The notes beneath the pieces are model-generated. The model saw only the letters and a program-made list of their open reading frames with translations, was not told where the DNA came from and did no database searches. Shown here one piece after another: positions 57,794-64,000 of a stretch of DNA of 64,000 nt (position 1 is its first letter; each line of letters starts with the position of its first letter). The DNA is taken from the NCBI GenBank assembly GCA_017311185.1, contig JAESUZ010003506.1:1-64000 (forward strand), given 5' to 3'. This stretch comes from Proteles cristata cristata (lineage: Eukaryota > Chordata > Mammalia > Carnivora > Hyaenidae). The position numbers and the translations under genes are program-made.

Positions 57794-58008
57794 TTTAAAA
57801 ACTTTTTAATGTTTTATTTATTTCTGAGAGAGAGAGAGAGAGACAGCATGAGCAGGGGAGGGTCAGAGAGAGAGGGAGACACAGAATCTGAAGCAGGCTC
57901 CAGGCTCTGAGCTAGCTAGTCCCGATGCAGGGCTCAAATCCACCAACAGTGAGACCATGACCTGAGCCGAGGTTGGACGCTCAACCAACTGATCCACGAA
58001 GATACCCC
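57794..58008 (-). mobile_element. SINEC-type SINE inserted in a SINE tail
   Basis: Minus-strand SINE with a perfect 14-bp TSD TTAAAAATTATCTT at 57780-57793 and 58009-58022, inside the tail of the plus-strand SINE. It therefore inserted later. Confidence 0.95.
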
Positions 58009-58323
58009 TTAAAAATTATCTTAAACGTGTATTTTTAAAAAATGGGAAGAAGTCATAAATAGGCATTTTTCCAAAGAAGACATCAAGATGGCCTACAGAC
58101 ACATGAAAAGATGCACCACGTCACTCATTCATCATCAGGGAAATAGAAATCAAAATTACAATGAAATATCACTTCACACTCAGAATAGCCAAAATTAACA
58201 ATACAGGAAACAAGATGTTCACAAAGATGCAGAGAAAGGGGAGCACTCCTCCACTGCTGGTGGGAATGCAAATTAGTGCAGTCACTCCGGAAAGCATATG
58301 GAGTTTCCTCAGAAAGCTAAAAA

Positions 58324-58366
58324 TAACCCTAACCCAAACCCTAACCCTAACCCTAACCTTAACCCT
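58324..58366 (+). repeat. Interstitial telomere-like tract (TAACCC)n
   Basis: 43 bases made of seven TAACCC-type hexamers: five exact, one AAACCC and one TAACCT. It sits in L1 ORF2 between AGCTAAAAA and GATCTAGCCATCACACTGC, where related copies have only a single ACCCTATGA-like stretch. Confidence 0.95.
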
Positions 58367-58514
58367 GATCTAGCCATCACACTGCTGGGTATTTACCCAA
58401 GGAATGGAAGAAAACTAATTCAAAGTGATACACGCAGCCCTATGTTTATATCAACATTATTTGCAATAGCCAAGATATGAAAGCAGCCCAAGTGTCCATT
58501 GATTAATAAAGTCA

Positions 58515-58523
58515 TACACACAC

Positions 58524-58576
<53 letters not shown>
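58515..58576 (+). repeat. (CA)n microsatellite
   Basis: About 31 CA units with three TACACA interruptions near the left end, in the older L1 C-terminal region at the position where related L1s have a short TATACAC stretch. Confidence 0.95.
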
Positions 58577-58579
<3 letters not shown>

Positions 58580-58779
58580 GAATATTACTCAGCCATAAAA
58601 AAGAATAAAATCTTGCCATTTGCAACAACATGGATGGAGCTAGAGAGTACAATGCTGAGCCAAATATGTCAGTCAGAGAAAGACAAACACCATATGATTT
58701 CACTCACATATGATATTTAAGAAACAAAACAGGCAAAGGGGGAAAAATAAGAAAAAGACAAATCAAGAAACAGATTCTT

Positions 58780-59000
58780 TTTTTTTATTTTTTTTTAATG
58801 TTTTATTTATTTCTAGGAGAGAGAGAGAGAGACAGCGTGAGCAGGGGAGGGTCAGAGAGGGAGTCACAGACTAAAACAGGCTCCAGGCTCTGAGCTGGCA
58901 GTCAGCACAGAGCCCGACGCGGGGCTCGAAACCACGAACCGCGAGATCATGACCTAATCGAAAGTCGGACGCTTAACCGACTAAGCCACCCAGGCGCCCC
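58780..59000 (-). mobile_element. SINEC_Fc-type SINE, young subtype
   Basis: Minus-strand SINE with a perfect 15-bp TSD AAGAAACAGATTCTT at 58765-58779 and 59001-59015. Box sequences are near consensus (CGAACCGCGAGATCATGACC), and the 'GACTTTCG' subtype is evident. Confidence 0.97.
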
Positions 59001-59221
59001 AAGAAACAGATTCTTAATTATAGAGAACAAGCTGATGGTTACCAGAGGGGAGGTGGTTGAAGAAGTGGGTTAAATAGGTGATGATAGTTAAGGAGTTCAC
59101 TTGCAGTGATGATCAGAGGGTGACATATAGAATTTTTGAATTACTATATTGTACACCTGAAACTACTATAACATTACATGCTTACTAACTGGATTTAAAA
59201 TTAAAACTAAAAAAAGTCTGT

Positions 59222-59868
59222 TAACTTGTTTTTACTATCTCTTTTTTATCCTGTGTCCATTTTTTTTGTTTCTTAAATTGCAAATATGAGTGAAGTCATG
59301 TACTATTTTTCTTTCTCTGGCTGACTTGTTGCACTTAGCATTATATTCTCTAGCTCCATTCACGCTGTTGCAAATGGCAAAATTTCATTCTTTTTTATGG
59401 CTGAATAACATTCCATTGTGTGTTTGTATTAAATCTTCTGTATCCTCATTTTTGAAATATTTTTATCATGATAAAACACATTAATATTAAGTATATTTAC
59501 ATTGTTTCAAAGCATATCACTAGAACTTTTTCACCTTGCAACACTGAAACTCGATACCCATTAAACAAGTCCCTATTAACCAACCCCTATGGCAACCACC
59601 ATTCAACTTTTTGTCTCTCTAAATTTGACTAATTTAGATACTCATATGTGAAACTATACAGTATTTTTCTCTTTGTGACTAGCTTATTTTACCTTGCACA
59701 ATGTCTTTAAGAACATGTTGTAGCATGTGCCAGAATTTCCTTCCTGTTTTACAGGCTGAATAATATTCCATGCATAGATATACCATACTTTGTTTATCTG
59801 ATTATCCATTGATGGACATCAGGGTTGCTTCTATCTCTTCACTATTGTGAATAATGCTACTATGAACA
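59222..59868 (-). mobile_element. Old L1 (L1M-type) 3' fragments
   Basis: Two minus-strand pieces. About 59222-59435 (GCTGACTTGTTGCACTTAGC, ATTCTTTTTTATGGCTGAAT) is an ORF2 C-terminus/3' UTR. About 59470-59868 (AACTTTTTCACCTTGCAACA, GGCAACCACCATTCAAC, GCTGAATAATATTCCATGC, GTGAATAATGCTACTATGAA) is a second, different L1M subfamily in the same orientation. Confidence 0.8.
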
Positions 59869-59883
59869 CGGGTGTTTATTTTT

Positions 59884-60033
59884 TTAATAGTTTATTGTCA
59901 AGTTGGTTTCCATATAACACCCAGTGCTCATCCCCACAAGTGCTCTCTTCCATGCCCATCACCCCCTTCCCCTCCCCCCCCACCCCATCTGCCTTCAGTT
60001 TGTTCTCGGCATTCAAGAATCTCTCATGGTCAT
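59884..60033 (-). mobile_element. Very short 5'-truncated L1 3' end
   Basis: 150 bp of antisense L1 3' UTR (TTAATAGTTTATTGTCAAGT to CATTCAAGAATCTCTC). A 14-bp TSD GGGT(G/A)TTTATTTTT lies at 59870-59883 and 60034-60047. Confidence 0.88.
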
Positions 60034-60324
60034 GGGTATTTATTTTTAATGCCGGTTGTATTTGACAAGTCACAAATTTCTTGAAAATTTGATAATCAGC
60101 CTTTGAAAGCTGGTTCCAGCTGACTTCTATTACCACTACCTGGAACCAATGATGCATATAAACCTTCCTTTGAGGATTTTAAAACTGGGAAACTTTGGGA
60201 TGATTTAAAGCATGTCTCACACCTGGTGTTAGAGAGATGGTCAAAATTATCAGAAATTCTGGACTTGTAGAATTTCAAAACTTGAACAGCCCCGGAAATA
60301 TTTAATCTTATTACTCTATACATT

Positions 60325-60455
60325 TTGTTTGTACCTGGGAACTTGTTAGAAATGCAGAATAGAACCCCAGACCCCAATCAGACCTACTGAATCAGATTCC
60401 CCATTTTAACAGGGAACTCCTTTGTACCCTAAAGCTTGTGAAGAACTAGTTTAGT
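60325..60455 (-). repeat. MER5A-type hAT-Charlie MITE
   Basis: ACCTGGGAACTTGTTAGAAA, GACCTACTGAATCAGATTCC and AAAGCTTGTGAAGAACTAGT correspond, in order, to the non-autonomous DNA transposon MER5A on the minus strand. Ends partly lost. Confidence 0.88.
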
Positions 60456-60504
60456 ATACCACCCCCCCATACACACACACCACTGCAGCTCTGACACCCT
60501 TCCT

Positions 60505-60615
60505 AACCCATTATGCCGATGAGAAAATTGATTTCTAGAGAGGGAAAGGGACTTTTCCAAAAGTAGAGTGTGCATCAGTGGCAGAGCTGAGAATGGAACT
60601 GCAGAATATCTACCG
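60505..60615 (-). repeat. MIR-like fragment
   Basis: GCCGATGAGAAAATTGATTT, AGAGAGGGAAAGGGACTTTT and GTGGCAGAGCTGAGAATGGA follow minus-strand MIR order. Confidence 0.65.
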
Positions 60616-60751
60616 GGGCCTTTTATATCCTTCATTCATCTCTGGTTATAAAACGTATGTAAAAGGTATACAGGCATACCTCAGAGATATTGTAAGTTCA
60701 GTTCCAGACCACCACAATAAAAGGAATATCACAATAAAATGAGTCAAATGA

Positions 60752-60955
60752 GGGGCGCCTGGGTGGCTCAGTCTGTTAAGCATCCGACTTCAGCTCAAGT
60801 CATGATCTCACGGTTTGTGAGTTTGAGCCCACATTGGGCTCTGTGCTGACAGCTCAGAGCCTGGAGCCTGCTTCAGATTCTGTGTCTCCCCCTCTCTCTG
60901 CCCCTCTCATGCTCTGTCTCTCTGTCTCTCAATAATAAATAAATGTTAAAAAATT
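60752..60955 (+). mobile_element. SINEC-type SINE
   Basis: Plus-strand SINE (GGGGCGCCTGGGTGGCTCAG) with tail CAATAATAAATAAATG. Probable 10-bp TSD AGT(C/A)AAATGA at 60742-60751 and 60956-60965. Confidence 0.92.
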
Positions 60956-61336
60956 AGTAAAATGATTTTTTTGTTTTCTCAGTGGATATAAAAGTTGTTT
61001 TTATATTATACTGTAGTCCATTAAATATGCAATAACATTATGCCTAAAAATCAATGTACATACTTTAATTTTAAAATATTGCTAAGAAATATTATCTATC
61101 ATCTGAGGTTTCAGAGAGTCATTATCTTTTTCTGGTACAGAGTCATGCCTTGATGTTGATGGCTGCTACTGATCAGGATGGTCATTGCTGAAGGCTGAGG
61201 TGACTGTGGCAATTACTTAATATAAGACAACAATATAAGACAACAATTGCTGCATCAATTGACTCTTCCTTTCATGAACAATTTCTCTGTAACATGCAAT
61301 GCTATTTGATGGCATTGTACTCACAGATCTTCTTTT

Positions 61337-61539
61337 TTTAACTATTTATTTTTGAGACAGAGAGAGAGCAACAGTACAAGCATGGGAAGGGTAGAGAGAG
61401 AGACACACACAGTCTGAAGCAGGCTCCAGACTCTGAGCTGTCAATACAGATCCTGATTCGGGGCTCAAACTCACAAACTGCGAGATCATGACCTGAGCCA
61501 AAGTTAGATGCTTAACCAACTAAGCCACCCAGGCGACTC
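61337..61539 (-). mobile_element. SINEC-type SINE
   Basis: Minus-strand SINE. TSD CAGA(T/A)CTTCTTTT at 61324-61336 and 61540-61552, within the transposon. Confidence 0.92.
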
Positions 61540-61566
61540 CAGAACTTCTTTTAATATTGGAGTTAA

Positions 61567-61809
61567 GGGGCGCCTGGGTGGCTTAGTCGGTTAAGTGTCC
61601 GACTTTCGCTTAGGTCATGGTCTCACGGTTCGTGGGTTCGAGCCCCGCATCGGGCTCTGTGCTGGCTGCCAGCTTGGATCCTGGAGCCTGTTTCAGTCTG
61701 TGGCTCCCTCTCTCTCTGACCCTCCCCTGCTCATGCTGTCTCTCTCTCTCTCTATCTCTCTATCTCGCTCTCTCTCTCTCCTAGAAATAAATAAAACATT
61801 AAAAAAATA
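61567..61809 (+). mobile_element. SINEC_Fc-type SINE, young subtype
   Basis: Plus-strand SINE with a long (CT)n (about 61738-61782) and a CTCCTAGAAATAAATA tail. 12-bp TSD TATTGGA(G/C)TTAA at 61555-61566 and 61810-61821. Confidence 0.96.
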
Positions 61810-61998
61810 TATTGGACTTAATTCCTCAAACTCTGTGGCTGCTTATAAACTAAGTTTATGCAATATTCTAAATCCTTTGTTGTCATTTCAACAATCTTTG
61901 CAGAATCTTCACCAGGAGTAGATTACACCTCAAGAAACGACTTTATTTACTCATCCATAAGAGGCAACTCTTCATTTGTTAAAATTTTATCATGAGGT

Positions 61999-62680
61999 AG
62001 CAAATCAGAGAACTCTAGATGCTGGCGAGGATGTGGAGAAATGGTCACCCTCCTACACTGTTGGTGGGAATGTAAACTGGTACAGCCCCTCTGGAAAACA
62101 GTGTGGAGGTTCCTCAGGAAATTAACACTAGAACTCCCCTATGACCCAGCAATAGCACTGCTAGGAATTTACCCAAGGGATACAGAAATGCTGATGCAGA
62201 GGAGCCCATGGACCCCAATGTTCATAGCAGCACTCTCAACAATATCCAAAACATGGAAAGAGCCTAAGTGTCCATCAACTGACGAATGGATTAAGAAAAT
62301 GTGGTTTATCTATACAATGGAATACTTCATGGCAATGAGAAAGAATGAAATCTGGCCATGTGTAGCAACATGGATGGGCCTTGAGGGTGTTATGCTGAGC
62401 GAAATAAATCAGGCAGAGAAGGACAAGTATCATATGCTTGAACGTATAGGAGGATTGGGAGGAACTTAGCGGAGGACTATGGGGGAGAAGAAAGGGGGAA
62501 ATGGTGGGGGAAAGGGAGAGAAGCAAACCATGAAAGACTCTTGAATGCTGAGAACAAACTGAGGACTGATGGGGGTGGGGGGAGGGGGGAGAATGGCATG
62601 GAGGGGGGCACTTTTGGGGATGAGCACTGGGTGTTATGTGGATACCAACTTGACGATAAATTATTTGTAAAAAAAAAATG
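61999..62680 (+). mobile_element. 5'-truncated young L1
   Basis: Starts in ORF2 just before the Cys-rich region (CAAATCAGAGAACTC) and runs to a 3' UTR and poly(A). The ORF2 tail is open from 62041 to the stop at 62467-62469 (ends RIGGLGGT). 9-bp TSD TCATGAGGT at 61990-61998 and 62681-62689. Confidence 0.93.
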
Positions 62681-63205
62681 TCATGAGGTTACAGCAATTC
62701 AGTCACATCTTTAGCCTCCACTTCTAACTGTAGTTTACTTGACATTTCTGCCACATCTGCAATTACTGCCTCCACTGAAGTCTTGAATCTCTCAGTCATC
62801 CATGAGGATTTGAGTCAACTTCTTCCAAATTCTTTTTTAATGTTGTTATTTTGACTTCTCGTGAATCACAAATGTTCTTAATGGCAAATAGAAGGGTGAA
62901 TTCTTTCCAGAAGGTTTTCAATTTACTTTGCCCAGATCCATCAGGGGAATCACTATCCATGGTAGCAAAAGCTTTTAAAATGTATTTCTTACGTACAAAG
63001 ACTTAAAAGTCAAATTACTCCTTGATCTATGGGCTGCAGAATTGATATTGTATTACCAGGCATGAAAACAACGTTTATCTCATTGTACATCTCCATCAGA
63101 ACTCTTTGGTGACCAGGTGCAATACCGACGAGCAGTCATATTTTGAAAGAAATCTTTTTTTTTCTGAGCAGATCTCAACGGTGGGCTTAAAATATTCAGT
63201 AAGCC

Positions 63206-63417
63206 AGGGGCGCCTGGGTGGCTTAGTCGGTTGAGCATCCGACTTTCGCTTAGGTCATGATCTCGCGGTTTGTGGGTTCGAGCCCCGCGTCGGGCTCTGT
63301 GCCGACTGCCAGCTCAGAGCCTGGAGCCTGTTTCTGAGTCTGTGACTCCTTCTCTCTCTGACCCTCCCCTGCTCACACTGTCTCTCTCTCCTAGAAATAA
63401 AAAAAAAAAATTAAAAA
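63206..63417 (+). mobile_element. SINEC_Fc-type SINE, young subtype
   Basis: Plus-strand near-consensus SINE (GGGGCGCCTGGGTGGCTTAG, TTCGAGCCCCGCGTCGGG). A perfect 17-bp TSD AAAATATTCAGTAAGCC lies at 63189-63205 and 63418-63434. Intact CpGs suggest a recent insertion. Confidence 0.97.
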
Positions 63418-63616
63418 AAAATATTCAGTAAGCCGTATTGTAAATAGATGGGCTATCATCCAGGCTTTGTTGTTTCAATTTATAGAGCACAAGCATAGTA
63501 GATTTAGCATAACTCTTAAGGACTCTAGGATGTTTGGAATAATAAATGAACATCGGCTTCAACTTAAAGTCACCAACTGCGTTAGCCCCTAGCAAGAGAG
63601 TCACCTGTCCTTTGAA

Positions 63617-63706
63617 TTTTTTTTAAAAAATAGTTTATTGTCAAATTAGTTTCCACATAACACCCAGTGCTCATCCCCACGATGAGCCCTCCTCCATACC
63701 CATCCC
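63617..63706 (-). mobile_element. 90-bp L1 3'-end micro-insertion
   Basis: Antisense poly(A) and the last about 80 bases of the L1 3' UTR (TAGTTTATTGTCAAATTAGT, CACCCAGTGCTCATCCCC). A perfect 13-bp TSD CCTGTCCTTTGAA lies at 63604-63616 and 63707-63719. Confidence 0.93.
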
Positions 63707-64000
63707 CCTGTCCTTTGAAATTTTTAAGCCAAACATTGGCTTCTCCCTTATTAGCATCCATAACTGTACCCCATAGCCCAATAGGCCCATATTTAATAAT
63801 ATGTCTGCTTGTGGCATGTTCATTTGGTGGGTTTCATATCTAAGCATCTTCCAAGTCACCCAGTCCTTTATTCTCTAGTCTGGGAAGACCTCATATAAAA
63901 TTGTGATCCCTGACCTTCCCCAAAATCTTTTTAACTCTACTATTCCTGGAGATTATGACTTTTATTTTACTGTATGTGAAAGGCATTTTCAATACCACTA

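Larger units (their letters stand above)
54438..59211 (+). mobile_element. Older L1, ORF2 to 3' end, with nested SINEs
   Basis: Plus-strand older L1 starting near ORF2 codon 37 (AGAATGGATTAAAAAAAACA, then CCATCTATATGCTGC). The endonuclease has VRDFNTPFISMDRS near 54790, so the GDFNTP Gly is Arg. The RT catalytic motif near 56470 reads FADG rather than FADD. It continues through linker and Cys-rich region to a 3' UTR with a (CA)n tract and an end near 59211. Interrupted by three SINEs and by a telomere-like tract. Confidence 0.85.
60671..63752 (-). mobile_element. Tigger1-like DNA transposon, 3' part
   Basis: Begins at a TA target (60669-60670) with CAGGCATACCTCAGAGATAT, the terminal repeat of pogo-clade Tigger1 elements, in antisense. 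Segments 60671-60751, 60956-61336, 61540-61566, 61810-61998, 62681-63205, 63418-63616 and 63707-63752 are colinear once younger SINE and L1 insertions are removed. Similarity fades after about 63752; the last 250 bases of the window are unassigned. Confidence 0.88.
62690..63752 (-). pseudogene. Tigger transposase remnant (DDE domain part)
   Basis: Minus-strand remnant of a pogo-type DDE transposase, which would cut and paste the element at TA sites. Recognisable order from 63752 down: a KPMFGLKISKDR-like stretch, then after the SINE a region leading to [19 protein letters not shown] near 63130. The conserved DNAPGH motif there has lost its Asp (GIAPGH), and an in-frame TGA lies just upstream. 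A serine-rich [16 protein letters not shown] stretch follows near 62920. Split by a SINE (63206-63417) and an L1 scrap. Non-functional. Confidence 0.8.

Noticed and set aside
58515..58576. Regular short repeats that could suggest a CRISPR-like array
   Set aside because: Simple dinucleotide repeat without spacers, in mammalian DNA.
61570..61660. tRNA-like A and B boxes (here and in every SINE)
   Set aside because: These are tRNA-Lys-derived SINE heads: no acceptor stem pairing or anticodon arm integrity, and each is followed by the SINE body and A-rich tail.
63671..63859. 62-codon minus-strand frame as a host gene
   Set aside because: It joins an L1 3'-UTR scrap to a Tigger transposase remnant and extends into unassigned DNA.

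Overview
This is mammalian nuclear DNA, almost certainly from a cat-family carnivore (Felidae). The main evidence is about 17 copies of a tRNA-Lys-derived SINE whose head reads GGGCGCCTGGGTGGCTCAGT, with a TGGCTCAGTCGG A box, a GGTTCGAGCCC B box, a CT-rich body and an AATAAATAAA tail. This is the felid SINEC family. The window also holds carnivoran LINE-1 (L1) elements of several ages and ancient eutherian repeats (MIR, MLT1, MER5A, a Tigger1-like transposon). I find no host protein-coding exon, tRNA, rRNA or CRISPR array. Nearly all open frames belong to decayed L1 ORF1/ORF2 or are antisense shadows of them, so this reads as an L1-rich intergenic or intronic region.

Layout. 1-2090: the 5' tip of one minus-strand L1, a short L1 3'-end insertion with a 15-bp target-site duplication (TSD), a SINE, and a 1.3-kb 5'-truncated L1. 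2091-5634: mostly single-copy DNA with MIRs and a GAAA/GGAA microsatellite. 5635-17556: two 5'-complete L1s in opposite orientation, tail to tail (5816-11105 plus, 11112-17556 minus), apparently inside an older L1. 17557-23295: two older minus-strand L1 5' halves. 23296-25110: probable antisense LTR fragments. 25737-31777: a twin-primed L1, an L1 3' end, and a long plus-strand L1 with ORF1 and ORF2. 31778-40941: four blocks of older plus-strand L1 carrying SINEs. 40942-45660: a young L1 3' end, an L1 5'-UTR piece, an MLT1 LTR, an L1 3'-transduction insertion and nested SINEs. 45661-52531: a full-length minus-strand L1 with an 18-bp TSD. 52550-54020: quiet sequence with MIRs. 54021-60047: an old L1 with nested SINEs and an interstitial telomere-like tract, then L1M pieces. 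60325-63752: MER5A, a MIR-like piece and a minus-strand Tigger1-like transposon interrupted by six younger SINE/L1 insertions.

How the parts relate. L1 ORF1p (RNA chaperone) and ORF2p (endonuclease plus reverse transcriptase) would have mobilised both the L1s and the SINEs, and most junctions here carry target-primed reverse transcription marks: poly(A) tails, 9-20 bp TSDs, 5' truncation and 5' inversion. No L1 copy examined has both frames intact. The most notable observations are two separate L1 3' transductions that also carry 5' inversions (8266-8701 and 43059-43540), a telomere-like tract inside an L1 ORF2 (58324-58366), the tail-to-tail L1 pair, and a 63-bp duplicated patch inside one ORF2. 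I found no evidence for a new biochemical system; the interest is in retrotransposition and repair scars.
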